A DNA stretch of 64,000 nt from Candidatus Babeliales bacterium (GTDB lineage: Bacteria; Babelota; Babeliae; Babelales; Vermiphilaceae). Positions 1 through 9,584 of this stretch are shown here, piece by piece. Numbering within the stretch: position 1 is the stretch's first letter; each line of letters starts with the position of its first letter. The notes beneath the pieces are model-generated. The model did not search any database and was not told the DNA's origin. It worked only from the letters and a program-made list of their open reading frames with translations. The position numbers were made by a program, and so were the translations under genes. The stretch is from contig JAGVLK010000023.1 of assembly GCA_020049835.1 (NCBI GenBank), positions 1 to 64,000 of the forward strand. Direction: 5' to 3'.

Positions 1-54
1 CTTTTTAACCGAGCTTTTTGTGAGCGCTATCGACCGCGCTCACCTGCCATTCAT

Positions 55-84
55 CCCCAGGCTTAAAAAGCCGTGGGGTTTTCT
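55..84 (+). terminator. Rho-independent terminator of a gene upstream of the window
   Basis: CCCCA-G-GCTT pairs with AGCC-G-TGGGG and is followed by TTTT. The T-run on the + strand points to a + strand gene ending before the window starts. A second small stem (GTGAGCG/CGCTCAC) lies just upstream. Confidence 0.6.
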
Positions 85-119
85 GTCAGGTTAAATAAAG
101 CAAATATAAATAATGGAAG

Positions 120-144
120 ATCCTTCGACAAGCTCAGGATGATT
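120..144. repeat. Dispersed 25-bp repeat, copy 1
   Basis: This 25-bp sequence, containing TTCGACAAGCTCAGGATGA, is identical to 33127-33151 and to the reverse complement of 33276-33300. It lies between an upstream terminator and the 3' end of the flippase-like gene. It contains no gene. Confidence 0.85.
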
Positions 145-185
145 AGATTGCTGCATTATGAATGAAATATTTTTGGTAGCCAGTC

Positions 186-1463
186 TTAAATTTTACCGCA
201 TTTAAGCGGTTTCGGTAAGCGCAATTTTAATTGCCACGAACTCTGTGTGTAATAGACAATCAAACCATAACTTACATACTTTGCTGCAATGAGCGCAACC
301 AAAAGTTCCAACACTGATGTGGTGAATGTTGTATACAATAATACAAGTGGCATCAGTGCAATGCCATTACAGATAAATAGATGCCATGCTTTGCCTTCCA
401 GCACCATAAACTGCTCATGCGTAATAATAAGATGCTCTGAAAATATTAAGAGCAAAAATGCACCGACGGTGATGATCGGCAAAAATGCATATGCATTGCA
501 CACATATGCTATACCGCATAACATGCTCAGACAGCTTAATATCGTGATGCCGGTGGTAATTAAATAACTATCAACCGATGCAAATGCTTGTTGTTTGTCT
601 GCTAGTGATGCACGTTGCAATGCTGAAAAAATGCCGGTGCATGCAGCGCCGAATGTGTGGCGAATAATGCTGTTGATGCTGTATGCAATCATACTTGCAA
701 ACTTAAGCAATCCCGCAAGCTCCATACCAAAGGTAGTTGCGAAAAGCGGCACTAAAAGATTTGCTGAATAGATGGTGTGAGAAAGTTGATACAGATAATG
801 CGCGCAACGTTCGCGTGCAACAGAAAACCAATCGATACTGCAATCATCGGCGTCCGGTAGTTGATAATAATAACGCATGATAATAACGCCATGCAGCCCT
901 GTTTGCACAGCAGAGATAATAATCAACGGAACAAAGAATAACGTAAGTGATGGCTGTATGCCAGCATACAACGATAACCAAACTGCAGCAACATAACTGA
1001 CAATATGCATAAGCTCACTGAGCGCTATAAAGCGATGGCGCAACATGAGATACATGATATTTTTTGAACTCTTTTTATATGTTTCGATGATAATGCAGAG
1101 CATAATAATCACAAGCTGTGTACTGTTGTAGGGCAACTGATAGAGCGTTGCCATGCAGTAATACAGTGGGAACAATAAAAGTACAGCAAGCAACAAATTG
1201 CAGCCGGCTTGATATCCTACCAATTGTTTAAAGGCTAAACGGTTTTGCCGAGCAGTCTGAAACTGCGCTGCCAATGCTTGATCAAACCCAATGTTTATGA
1301 TTGTCGCACCCAAATATACCAATGAAAATACAGTACCCACAACACCATATATATGGCGATCGATGGTCGCATAGAGCATTGTCTGGTGGATTACCAGAAG
1401 AAGTTGGTATACCAGCGCTTCTATGCCGGCATAGGCAAGAATTCTTTTATAATCAATGAGCAC
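186..1463 (-). CDS. Multi-spanning membrane protein, flippase-like (MOP/Wzx-type)
   Basis: This is a 425-residue protein that is almost entirely hydrophobic, with about 12 predicted membrane spans separated by short basic loops. The layout resembles polysaccharide or lipid flippases of the MOP (Wzx/MATE) superfamily, which move lipid-linked sugars across the inner membrane. No catalytic motif is expected in this family and none is seen. Translation starts at GTG 1463, with AAGGAA about 11 nt upstream. The gene is co-directional with the flavoprotein upstream of it, 43 bp away. The family call rests on length and hydrophobic pattern only, so another transporter class is possible. Confidence 0.5.
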   Translation of the reverse strand: MLIDYKRILAYAGIEALVYQLLLVIHQTMLYATIDRHIYGVVGTVFSLVYLGATIINIGFDQALAAQFQTARQNRLAFKQLVGYQAGCNLLLAVLLLFPLYYCMATLYQLPYNSTQLVIIMLCIIIETYKKSSKNIMYLMLRHRFIALSELMHIVSYVAAVWLSLYAGIQPSLTLFFVPLIIISAVQTGLHGVIIMRYYYQLPDADDCSIDWFSVARERCAHYLYQLSHTIYSANLLVPLFATTFGMELAGLLKFASMIAYSINSIIRHTFGAACTGIFSALQRASLADKQQAFASVDSYLITTGITILSCLSMLCGIAYVCNAYAFLPIITVGAFLLLIFSEHLIITHEQFMVLEGKAWHLFICNGIALMPLVLLYTTFTTSVLELLVALIAAKYVSYGLIVYYTQSSWQLKLRLPKPLKCGKI

Positions 1464-1506
1464 AGGAGGTTCCTTAATAGAGGCTTTATCTTTATAGTTT
1501 AACCGA

Positions 1507-3057
1507 CTATAAGAATAAACCCAAGAGCCCCTGCAGTTTTGTAATAAGGTACTTTTTACAGAGCTTTAATAGGCTTTGTGGATGGTCACGGGCGCTTTGC
1601 ATAGCTGTTTGCCATATAACATCAAGATAGTTAGGTGACGTTCTGAGTTCATGGACATACTGAGCAAATTGTTGGTCAAAGCTTTTGCCCATGCGCACGC
1701 TATCGATGATTTGGTCGGCTCCTTCACCAACAACATGCACGCCCACGAGGGTGCCATCATCCAGGCAGATACATTTTACAAATCCATCGGTCGCATTATC
1801 GATAATAGCCCTGGCAGAATCGCTGTATGCATGGTGATAAATAGTAATACTCTTGCCATACTTTTTGCGTGCTGCTTGCTCAGATAAACCGATTGAACCG
1901 AGCGGCAATATCCCCTGAATAAAGCTGGAAACATTGGTGTAATTAGCATGTTGCGGCTTGCCATAGAAGGGCTTACAGCAATTAAATGCGGCAATATGGG
2001 CTTGATAATAGGCGACTCGCGTCAAAGTATACATGCGACCAACGACGTCACCACACGCATATATTGAATCAATCGAACTTTTCATCGTATCGTCAACCAC
2101 AATACCATCATGCGCAACTTCAACGCCGATATCTTCAAGTCCCAGCCCTGCGGTATTACCAATTAAATCAAGCGCAATTAACAATGCTTGTGCTGTGCAG
2201 GAGGCTTCTTTCTGCAGTTGTGTCTGATAATTCAGTTGGATCATACTCCCATCATATTTAACTTCTGTAACGGTAGCGCCGCAGTGAACTTTAATTCCTG
2301 CGGCTTTGAGTTGATTATATTCTAATTCGACCAACTCAAAATCGTAATTAGGTAAAATCAGACCATGCTTTACTAAAAAAGTTACCTGTACACCAAGACG
2401 ATGCAATGCTGTCGCGAGCTCAACACCCAGCGGGCCTTGACCAACGATTATTATCGATGCAGGTAATTTGGAAAGAGAAAACAATGTATCTTTAGTGTAA
2501 TATGGTGTTGTTTCCAGCCCCTTGATTGGTGGAATATAGGGATGGCCTCCCGTTGCAATAATAAAACGATCTGCTGTGTATCGTGCTTCATTCACTTGTA
2601 TGGTATGAGCATCTATAAATGTTGCGTGCCCATAAATAAATGCTATATTGTTTAATTCTTTGAGCTGCGTATCATAGAGCGTGCCCGCCTTCTGTATAAC
2701 TTGTTGAATGTATTTGAGCGTATCATGGGCAGGTGAGCTGATATCGGTTGCGGTAAGTCCGAATGCAGCGCCATCACGTATAATATGTGCAACATGCGAT
2801 GCTTTAATGAGCGCTTTAAGTGGAATATCTCCTTGCGAGATTCTATTACGCGTTATGGTTTCCTGTTCAACAATAGCTACACGTCTGCCAAAATTTGCAG
2901 CAGCCTGCGCAGCAATTATACCCGTAGGCCCAGCGCCAATAACGATCACATCATAGGTAGAATTATCGGCACATAGCGAGGTGCTCCATATGCATAATAA
3001 GCCGTAGAGTAAGTACATCATAAGAACGGTATGTCCTCTATTTTTACTATTTTTCAC
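1507..3057 (-). CDS. Secreted pyridine nucleotide-disulfide oxidoreductase-like flavoprotein without redox cysteines
   Basis: The N-terminus (about 30 residues, ending SLCA/DN) looks like a signal peptide. A FAD-binding GAGPTG (41-46), the ATGG motif, a second Rossmann GQGPLGVE (NAD(P)H site) and a YACGDVVG FAD motif follow in the order seen in dihydrolipoamide dehydrogenase, mercuric reductase and SthA transhydrogenase. Where the family has CxxxxC before IPSKAL, this protein has R72 and D77 before IPLKAL, so both disulfide cysteines are missing. The usual C-terminal HPT/S-E active-site segment reads ELRTSPNYLD. Start is GTG 3057 with AAGGG upstream; ATG 3021 is an alternative. It may be an NAD(P)H-dependent flavoprotein that does not use a disulfide. 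The substrate is unknown. Confidence 0.7.
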   Translation of the reverse strand: MKNSKNRGHTVLMMYLLYGLLCIWSTSLCADNSTYDVIVIGAGPTGIIAAQAAANFGRRVAIVEQETITRNRISQGDIPLKALIKASHVAHIIRDGAAFGLTATDISSPAHDTLKYIQQVIQKAGTLYDTQLKELNNIAFIYGHATFIDAHTIQVNEARYTADRFIIATGGHPYIPPIKGLETTPYYTKDTLFSLSKLPASIIIVGQGPLGVELATALHRLGVQVTFLVKHGLILPNYDFELVELEYNQLKAAGIKVHCGATVTEVKYDGSMIQLNYQTQLQKEASCTAQALLIALDLIGNTAGLGLEDIGVEVAHDGIVVDDTMKSSIDSIYACGDVVGRMYTLTRVAYYQAHIAAFNCCKPFYGKPQHANYTNVSSFIQGILPLGSIGLSEQAARKKYGKSITIYHHAYSDSARAIIDNATDGFVKCICLDDGTLVGVHVVGEGADQIIDSVRMGKSFDQQFAQYVHELRTSPNYLDVIWQTAMQSARDHPQSLLKLCKKYLITKLQGLLGLFL

Positions 3058-3145
3058 CTGTACCCTTGCATAACGGACTTAGTATAGTTCATGCTCAAAA
3101 CAGAATAAAACAAAATAGTAGTAATCGCGTAATAATGTAGTGATC

Positions 3146-4228
3146 ATGGATTATTTTAAATTAACTCAAGTTTTTTGCCTGTTGTTTTTTGCACATGTCA
3201 ACGCGCATACTTTATCTGGCCAGCGTTATATTGCGCCGCAAACAGCAACTATTTATGATCGGTTTTATCTGATTAAGCGCATTGAAAAAGTATTGGATCT
3301 GTTGCAACAAGATGCAGTTACGCGCACCTTTAGCTACAGTTATATAACACCGCATATCTATCAGCACCCACTTATTAACACTGCAGCTACGGTGATGCTT
3401 GAACAGAAATCGGTTACTTCATTGTATGAATTGTGGCGTGTTTGCAAAAATTATCAACAACTGTATGATACACGTTTTGCCGTCGAATTTGCGCACATGT
3501 TATATGCATTATGCAGTGAACTGGATGAGAGTTCACGATCAGTTTATGCGCCAGATCAGCTTTCATTATATGATTGTATCGATAAGATAGATGCATGTAC
3601 GCAACATCTGTTACCCAGCGGTTCCCGTTCGGTCGTGATATCTACCGCTGAACCGGTCAATACGGATATGATCGCCCAACGTTATTTAATACTTAAACGA
3701 TTGGATAAAAGTCTGCAACTGCTTGAATATCTCCACAAACAAGGCGTTACCATCGATCTACATGGCAGACGTAACAATGAAAATCTATTTGATCTTAATG
3801 TGCAGCAGTTTACGCATAGTCGTATTAAAGAATGTATTAAGCAGATGTATATTAAAAAAAATCTTGAGCCACTCTTGCAAGTTGCTGATGATGTGCAACA
3901 ATATCGCTTTGTAGCAGATGATACATTTTTGCAAGAGATGCTCATGAATCTGTTTCTTGTATATAAGGGACTTTTGCTAGAGGCAACTTCAGAACAGGAT
4001 GGCCAGATTATCGTTAATCAGATGAGCCAAGTTTTAGAAATTTATGAAAATATTGATGAAATGCCGTTGGATGAAACATTAGATGCCATTGACCAGGTTA
4101 CTGATCGTCTGATTGCTTTGCAACATATGGAGCAACAAAACCAGTTTGCTCGTGTATCAATGCGTTTTGCATGCGGTTTGGGTGCAGCGTGTATAGGTGC
4201 GATAATCTATTATTATCTAGTATGGTGA
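3146..4228 (+). CDS. Signal-peptide helical protein with two internal repeats and a C-terminal anchor
   Basis: Family not recognised. The protein begins with a signal peptide (MDYFKLTQVFCLLFFAHVNA), is mainly helical, and ends with a hydrophobic segment (CGLGAACIGAIIYYYLVW) that could anchor it. It contains two copies of one unit: RFYLIKRIEKVLDLL followed later by LWRVCKNYQQL, and RYLILKRLDKSLQLL followed later by ADDVQQYRFVADDTF. The next gene, 4 bp downstream, is a full-length paralog with the same plan. GTG 3140 lies in frame two codons earlier and could also be the start. The repeat layout suggests a protein-binding or scaffold role, but no function is known. Confidence 0.75.
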   Translation: MDYFKLTQVFCLLFFAHVNAHTLSGQRYIAPQTATIYDRFYLIKRIEKVLDLLQQDAVTRTFSYSYITPHIYQHPLINTAATVMLEQKSVTSLYELWRVCKNYQQLYDTRFAVEFAHMLYALCSELDESSRSVYAPDQLSLYDCIDKIDACTQHLLPSGSRSVVISTAEPVNTDMIAQRYLILKRLDKSLQLLEYLHKQGVTIDLHGRRNNENLFDLNVQQFTHSRIKECIKQMYIKKNLEPLLQVADDVQQYRFVADDTFLQEMLMNLFLVYKGLLLEATSEQDGQIIVNQMSQVLEIYENIDEMPLDETLDAIDQVTDRLIALQHMEQQNQFARVSMRFACGLGAACIGAIIYYYLVW

Positions 4229-4232
4229 TGCT

Positions 4233-5375
4233 ATGAATTTAATGCGTTGTGCTTTACTGTTTTTATTGCTATGCCATATGCCTGCACATGCAGGAGAACA
4301 TGAAGCTGCATTGCCCATCAACGACCAGACATTTTTAGTATATCGGCGCTACTATTTTATTGCGCGCCTTGATCGTACCATTAAGTTACTGGCTAAATTT
4401 TCTCAAGAAGCAAAAGCGGTCGCATCTCCGTTACGCACGCGCCACGTAATTGACGAGCTTATGCATACACCAGAAATGCATCAATTTAACCACGTATTAA
4501 TAAAAGATTCAGTTGCATCAATGAATCAATTGCGTAGCCTCAAACCACTGTTTATGGTCTGGGATGCTTTTAAATCATACAAATCGCTTAAAGATGATCT
4601 ATTTGTTGAAGATTTTAGCAAAGAGATTTTTATTATTACGCGAACTATTGCACAACATTTGCATGATGAAGAGAGTATAAAATCGATACCTATGGATCTT
4701 AATATTGTCTGCAGATGCGACGCTATTAGCAGATTAACTGAATATATAGAGCTCTGTATGCAAGGAACGCTCATGCGTCTGCCGTTGCCCGAACGGGCAA
4801 GTGATGTTTCTGATCTCGCGCTTAATATTCATACTGATGAAGTAGCATTCAGATATTATGCGTTGCGGCGTCTGCATGAAGCGGCGCAGCTTATGCTCAG
4901 CGCAGATCCTGAATTGCAAAAGAGTTTGCATGAGGCTGCAACCGCGGCGACCAATCGTTCTGAGCAGCACAAAGCATTGCGGCAACGCACCTTTAAGCAG
5001 CTTTGGGATGATTGTCAACAGTATAAATTTATTGATGACAGTACATTTTTGCATGCATTTGCAGTACGGCTTTCGTTGATGCTACATGCATATCATCAAC
5101 AAGAAACTCCCGAATCGGCTGCGCCTATACGCAAACTTAATTATGCGCAACTTATGCAGATATATCAACAGATTAATAAAATGCCTATTGAAGAGATTTT
5201 AACGGGCATCGATTTTCTGGTAACTAATGCGTCCGCTATTTCCAATAGCTATCAAAAAAGTGGCTTGAGCTTTACCCAATGGATTAAAGAATATTGGTGG
5301 GCACCGCCGATGATGATTGCAACCGTGATTTTTCAGTGTGTTAAGTTTTATTACAAAAAATATCATCCGCGCTAA
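4233..5375 (+). CDS. Paralog of the preceding protein (two helical repeats plus anchor)
   Basis: This 380-residue protein has a signal peptide (LLFLLLCHMPAHA) and repeats the plan of its neighbour: YRRYYFIARLDRTIKLL and RYYALRRLHEAAQLML mark the two units, DDCQQYKFIDDSTFLHAF matches the neighbour's DDVQQYRFVADDTFLQ, and IYQQINKMPIEEIL matches IYENIDEMPLDETL. A hydrophobic stretch (PPMMIATVIFQCVKF) followed by basic residues ends the protein, consistent with a membrane anchor. The 4-bp spacing indicates co-transcription and origin by tandem duplication. Function unknown. Confidence 0.75.
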   Translation: MNLMRCALLFLLLCHMPAHAGEHEAALPINDQTFLVYRRYYFIARLDRTIKLLAKFSQEAKAVASPLRTRHVIDELMHTPEMHQFNHVLIKDSVASMNQLRSLKPLFMVWDAFKSYKSLKDDLFVEDFSKEIFIITRTIAQHLHDEESIKSIPMDLNIVCRCDAISRLTEYIELCMQGTLMRLPLPERASDVSDLALNIHTDEVAFRYYALRRLHEAAQLMLSADPELQKSLHEAATAATNRSEQHKALRQRTFKQLWDDCQQYKFIDDSTFLHAFAVRLSLMLHAYHQQETPESAAPIRKLNYAQLMQIYQQINKMPIEEILTGIDFLVTNASAISNSYQKSGLSFTQWIKEYWWAPPMMIATVIFQCVKFYYKKYHPR

Positions 5376-5479
5376 ACAGCATCTTATAGTTTCAAAAAAT
5401 TTCTAACCTGGTACACTTATATAGTAATGAGCTAAGGTAATGGGTGTTTTGCGCCTTCCTTTCAGGAAGGGGATATGAC

Positions 5480-6010
5480 ATGTTCTCGGTTAATGAAAAA
5501 ATTGTCTACCCGGGTCATGGGGTGGCAAAAGTTAGTCGTACGGTAGAAAAAAGTATTGCCGGTCATAATGTGCTCTTTTACGAACTCACGTTTATTAATA
5601 AAGATATGACTATTTTAATTCCTATACATAATTTGACATCAGCCGGCGTGAGAAGGCTATCGTCACAAAAAAAGATTAATGATATATTATTAATGCTTGC
5701 CGAGCCAGCAGTTAAAGATGTGCATGAGCTCACCGCAAGTAATTGGAATAAACGGAGCAAAGAGTACCAAAGTAAGTTGCGCAGTGGTGATTTAGATGAA
5801 ATTTGTCGCGTTTATAGAGATTTGCGTCACATTGCGACCAAAAAAGAGTTATCATTTGGAGAAAAATCATTGCTGCAACAAACAGAAACGTTGTTAGCGC
5901 AGGAGATTTCAGTAGTAAACCAAGTTAATGAAGAACAGGCTATTGAGCGATTACGTTCAGTGTTAATAGTGCACAAACGAACGCCGCATACGCAAGTTTC
6001 TGTTGCTTAA
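5480..6010 (+). CDS. carD: CarD-family RNA polymerase-binding transcription regulator
   Basis: The N-terminus (MFSVNEKIVYPGHGVAKV) is the CarD/TRCF RNA-polymerase-interaction domain, here about 60 residues, followed by a helical C-terminal domain with the typical NWNKRSKEY segment. CarD proteins bind the RNAP beta subunit and stabilise open complexes at promoters such as those of rRNA. The start at 5480 is chosen because AGGAAGGGG sits 7 nt upstream and the protein then begins exactly at the family motif; the length of 176 residues fits the family. An in-frame extension to 5444 is possible but lacks conserved sequence. A terminator follows at 6031. Confidence 0.9.
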   Translation: MFSVNEKIVYPGHGVAKVSRTVEKSIAGHNVLFYELTFINKDMTILIPIHNLTSAGVRRLSSQKKINDILLMLAEPAVKDVHELTASNWNKRSKEYQSKLRSGDLDEICRVYRDLRHIATKKELSFGEKSLLQQTETLLAQEISVVNQVNEEQAIERLRSVLIVHKRTPHTQVSVA

Positions 6011-6030
6011 GCGATAGATAAAAAAGTATC

Positions 6031-6072
6031 GATAATCACATAGGTTAACATGGCCTGTGTGATTATCTTTTT
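6031..6072 (+). terminator. Terminator downstream of carD
   Basis: GATAATCACATAGG pairs with CCTGTGTGATTATC across a 9-nt loop and is followed by TTTTT. It separates carD from miaA. Confidence 0.8.
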
Positions 6073-6100
6073 ATGGTACAACTACAACAGATGAGCAAGC

Positions 6101-7033
6101 ATGAATAAGGTTATTTTTATTTTTGGACCGACAGCAAGCGGCAAAACCGGCTTTGCCCAAGAGTTGGCCAATCACATTCCTATTGAAATTATCAATATGG
6201 ATAGCGCACAGATGTATACTGCCGGAGCCATAGGAACCGCAAAACCGGACTGGCAAAATTCTCCTATTAAACAGCATATGTTCGATATTATTGATCAACC
6301 TATGCGTATGACGGCACATGCCTATGTGCACCAAGTACGTACGCTGGTGCAAGAAATTATAGCACGCGGTGCCACTCCGGTTATTGTTGGCGGCACAGGA
6401 TTTTATCTTAAATCACTACTTTTTCCACAACAATCGGTAACCGGCACAAGTCAAACATCACGTGAACCCGACACTCGCTCATCACTAGAGCTTTGGCATG
6501 AATTGCATGCTATTGACCCGGTGCGTGCAGCAGAAATTCATCCTCATGATCGCTATCGTATCGTGCGCGCACTTGAGATTTGGCACACAACCGGATGCAA
6601 GCCATCGCTCTATAAACCTGCGTATGCACCGCCGTTTACTTATACGTTGGTGCATGTGTACAAACAAAAATCTGCATTGCATGCTGCCATCGATGAGCGC
6701 ATTGACCAAATGCTTGCTGCCGGTTGGGTGCAAGAAGCACGAGAACTTATAGGTACACCGTGGCAAGATTTTGTTACCCAAAAAGGTTTTATAGGATATA
6801 CTGAACTCATTGCTTATGTGCAAGGTGCGCTCTCATTAGAGGATGCCCGCATGCGCATAGCATGGCAAACAAAACAATATGCAAAACGCCAGGAAACATT
6901 TTGGCGTATGTTGCGCAAAGATATTACCATGGCAGATAGTATGCAAGCGCAGCATATTCTGGAGTTTGACTTGACGAATATAGGATATGACCTATATATT
7001 AAACAACTATTAAGTGATCGTGTAACCCTTTAA
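6101..7033 (+). CDS. miaA: tRNA dimethylallyltransferase
   Basis: MiaA transfers a dimethylallyl group to N6 of A37 in tRNAs that read UNN codons, which steadies codon pairing. The P-loop FGPTASGKT is at residues 8-16, followed by NMDSAQMYTAGAIGTAKP (substrate-binding region) and VGGTGFYLKSLLF, all hallmarks of the family. The C-terminal QTKQYAKRQETFWR stretch matches the conserved RQxTWFR-type motif. The length of 310 residues is normal. It is followed 20 bp later by a SPOR-domain gene and a PpiD-like gene in the same direction. Confidence 0.95.
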   Translation: MNKVIFIFGPTASGKTGFAQELANHIPIEIINMDSAQMYTAGAIGTAKPDWQNSPIKQHMFDIIDQPMRMTAHAYVHQVRTLVQEIIARGATPVIVGGTGFYLKSLLFPQQSVTGTSQTSREPDTRSSLELWHELHAIDPVRAAEIHPHDRYRIVRALEIWHTTGCKPSLYKPAYAPPFTYTLVHVYKQKSALHAAIDERIDQMLAAGWVQEARELIGTPWQDFVTQKGFIGYTELIAYVQGALSLEDARMRIAWQTKQYAKRQETFWRMLRKDITMADSMQAQHILEFDLTNIGYDLYIKQLLSDRVTL

Positions 7034-7059
7034 TAGTAAACCCTTTAATTTGGTTGATC

Positions 7060-7587
7060 ATGTATATTAATGAAGAAAAAAAACGGTACGATGTACGTAA
7101 TGATAAAGAAAGATTACCCGGTTTATATGTTTCACATCGCCAATTTTCTTGGATGACGGCGACGGTGATACTTATAGTTTTTGGTGTATTTGTAACCGGT
7201 TATTTTTTAGGCAAGCGTAAACCAACAGAACCGGTCTATGAACCGGAAATTGAGCATGCGGCAGTTGTCGCCGCAGCAATAAAAATGGAGAATGCACCAG
7301 TTGCACAGCCGGCAGCGACTGTTATTTCTGCACCGCAGCAGGCATATTATGCACAACTCATTGGCTTTGGCACGTCAAGCGCAGCACAAAAATTTTCAGA
7401 AAAATTACAACGCAAAAACTTTCCCGTTTGCGTAAAAGAGCGGCATAGTACAACTGCCCAAGGCAAAAAAATCATTTGGTATCAGGTAATTACCGAACCG
7501 TTTGAAGATAAAGATGAGCTGCTTGCAGCAATCTACAAAATAAAAAAAGAAGAAAAATTACACGATATACGTATAATAACTTGTTAA
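7060..7587 (+). CDS. SPOR-domain-like membrane protein
   Basis: A short basic cytoplasmic tail is followed by one membrane span (TATVILIVFGVFVTGYFLG), then an Ala/Pro-rich linker, and a C-terminal domain of about 75 residues beginning YYAQLIGFGTSSAAQKF. That domain has the length and AQLxxFxxxxxAxxxxxxL pattern of SPOR domains, which bind glycan strands lacking stem peptides, often at division sites. ATG 7060 is preferred, and TTG 7054 lies two codons upstream in frame. A role in envelope or division maintenance is inferred from the domain. Confidence 0.7.
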   Translation: MYINEEKKRYDVRNDKERLPGLYVSHRQFSWMTATVILIVFGVFVTGYFLGKRKPTEPVYEPEIEHAAVVAAAIKMENAPVAQPAATVISAPQQAYYAQLIGFGTSSAAQKFSEKLQRKNFPVCVKERHSTTAQGKKIIWYQVITEPFEDKDELLAAIYKIKKEEKLHDIRIITC

Positions 7588-7611
7588 ACATTATAATAAA
7601 AAGGATCGTCG

Positions 7612-9579
7612 ATGATAACCGTTATAAGAGACCGATTTAAAAGTCATGCTACACGCGTTTTATTGGGTGTGCTTACCGCTGCGCTTATTATAGGTCTATT
7701 GGATTTTGGCATGAGCAGATCTGGCAAAAATGGTGATGGCTCAGGCTGGGCATTACGTATTAACGGCCAAGAAATTTCCCAGATGGAATTTGCTCGCAAT
7801 GTTGCCAAACAAGAGGAAAACATCCAAGCATTACGTGAGCAATATGGTGCATATGCAGAAGATTTTTTACGCTCAATGGGAGCTGACCAAGCACCACAGC
7901 GTTTGGCTCTTGCAGAGATTAAGCGCGATACATTACTCGATCAACTAGCCGCATCGATTCCCCTGCATATTCATCCTACATATCTTGAACAAAAGATTAA
8001 CAGTCCACAATTTATGTACCAATCCGGGCTTGCCGAAATCGTGCCATTGGGTGTTTATACGCCCCAAGGTTTGGATACACAACGCCTTAAGCGTTATCTT
8101 ACGCGTGCAAACCTGACCACACGCCAAGTTGAAGTTATGCTTGAACAAGGTCTTGCACGGTATATGACACTTGAGCTTGCAGGCTTGGGAGCGGTGATTC
8201 CCGAAAATGTAGCACAAGCTGCGTATGCGCAACAACATGCATTGCGCAAGTATGCATTGCTCACGTTGCCGGTTGATGCGTATATAAAGCAAGAGCAAGC
8301 AAAAGAGGTTAATCCGTCTGAACTTAAAGCTTTTTTTGACCGCGAAAATAGTACCGCTAAACGTTATTGGATGCCGGAAAAACGTGCCGGCAAAGTGTGG
8401 AAAGTTACCCCTGAAGAGTATGGCATTGTAGTTAAAGATAGTTCAATTCAGGATTATTACGATAAAAACAAAGTGTACAAATACGTGCAAAAGCCCGCAC
8501 AGGTAGAAGTACGCAGAATACTGTTTAAAATTTCCGATGCGCAAACAAAAGATGCAGCATGGGAAAAAGCTAAAGCGGTACACCAAGAATTGGTAGGCAA
8601 CCCTTCATTATTCGCTGCAAAAGCAAAAGAGTTATCGCAAGAAACAACTGAAGCCAAAAATGGCGGACTGATTGCACCATTTGCTAAAGGTCAAAAAGAT
8701 CCGGTGTTTGAGCGCAAATCCTTCATGATGGCAAAAGTTGATGATATCACTGAACCGTTTGAAACCAATGAAGGCATTCAGATTGTACAGTTGGTGAGCA
8801 AACAACCAACGCAATTTAAAGCGCTTTCGGAAGTTAAAAAAGAGATTGAACGTGCTTTGATTGCACAAAAATTCGGCAAACGCTTTGCACGTGACTTTAA
8901 ACATGCACGCAACGCATCAGCGCAAGAAGCTGAAATGACAGCCTTTATCCAAAAGGCAAAAGGTGTAGCGACTACACAAGAGCTTAAAGCGCAGGATGAT
9001 TCTAAGATTATGCGCGAACTCTTTAGGCTGAAAAAAGGACAAACGGGTATCTTTGTAGACCAAAACGTGGGCTATATTGTGCAGTTGACCGATATTCAAA
9101 AACGTCATCTGCCAAACCTGGAAAGCTTAGAATCCACCGTGCGCGAAGATTTTGTGCGTGATCGCGCTGCTGCCCGCCTTAAAGAGCAGTTAGGCCTTGC
9201 GAAAGCCGCACTCGGTAACAAATCAGCGCATGATGTCGCCAAGGAGTTTAATGCCACGGTGATGGAAACAGACTATATTGCTTCCGATGATAAAACTACC
9301 GTAGAAAAGCTCAGAAAGGCTGGCTTAACACCAGATCTATTATTACAACTAGAAAAGAAAGGTTCAGCGGTAACGCAGCTTGAACATGATGGGTATATTC
9401 TTGCATTGGTAGATGCCCGATCAATCGATTTTCAGGCTGCTGACGCAGCGATAAAGAAGATGGCGCCGGAGGCTATCTATGAGAGAAAAGCCCTGTTTTT
9501 ACAAGGTTTTATTGCTTCTTTATCCAGAAATGCTACAATTGAAACTAACCAAACGTTATCAACACTTTACGAAAAATAA
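7612..9579 (+). CDS. PpiD/SurA-like peptidyl-prolyl isomerase, membrane-anchored
   Basis: This 655-residue protein has an N-terminal membrane segment ([21 protein letters not shown]), a SurA-N-like helical domain (residues about 45-200: [15 protein letters not shown]), a parvulin-type rotamase domain (about 298-392: [14 protein letters not shown] to EGIQIVQLV), and a second helical region at the C-terminus. This is the plan of PpiD, an inner-membrane periplasmic chaperone that works next to the Sec translocon. With so many exported proteins nearby, a foldase of this type makes sense. It lies 5 bp upstream of recA. Confidence 0.85.
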   Translation: MITVIRDRFKSHATRVLLGVLTAALIIGLLDFGMSRSGKNGDGSGWALRINGQEISQMEFARNVAKQEENIQALREQYGAYAEDFLRSMGADQAPQRLALAEIKRDTLLDQLAASIPLHIHPTYLEQKINSPQFMYQSGLAEIVPLGVYTPQGLDTQRLKRYLTRANLTTRQVEVMLEQGLARYMTLELAGLGAVIPENVAQAAYAQQHALRKYALLTLPVDAYIKQEQAKEVNPSELKAFFDRENSTAKRYWMPEKRAGKVWKVTPEEYGIVVKDSSIQDYYDKNKVYKYVQKPAQVEVRRILFKISDAQTKDAAWEKAKAVHQELVGNPSLFAAKAKELSQETTEAKNGGLIAPFAKGQKDPVFERKSFMMAKVDDITEPFETNEGIQIVQLVSKQPTQFKALSEVKKEIERALIAQKFGKRFARDFKHARNASAQEAEMTAFIQKAKGVATTQELKAQDDSKIMRELFRLKKGQTGIFVDQNVGYIVQLTDIQKRHLPNLESLESTVREDFVRDRAAARLKEQLGLAKAALGNKSAHDVAKEFNATVMETDYIASDDKTTVEKLRKAGLTPDLLLQLEKKGSAVTQLEHDGYILALVDARSIDFQAADAAIKKMAPEAIYERKALFLQGFIASLSRNATIETNQTLSTLYEK

Positions 9580-9584
9580 AGATT

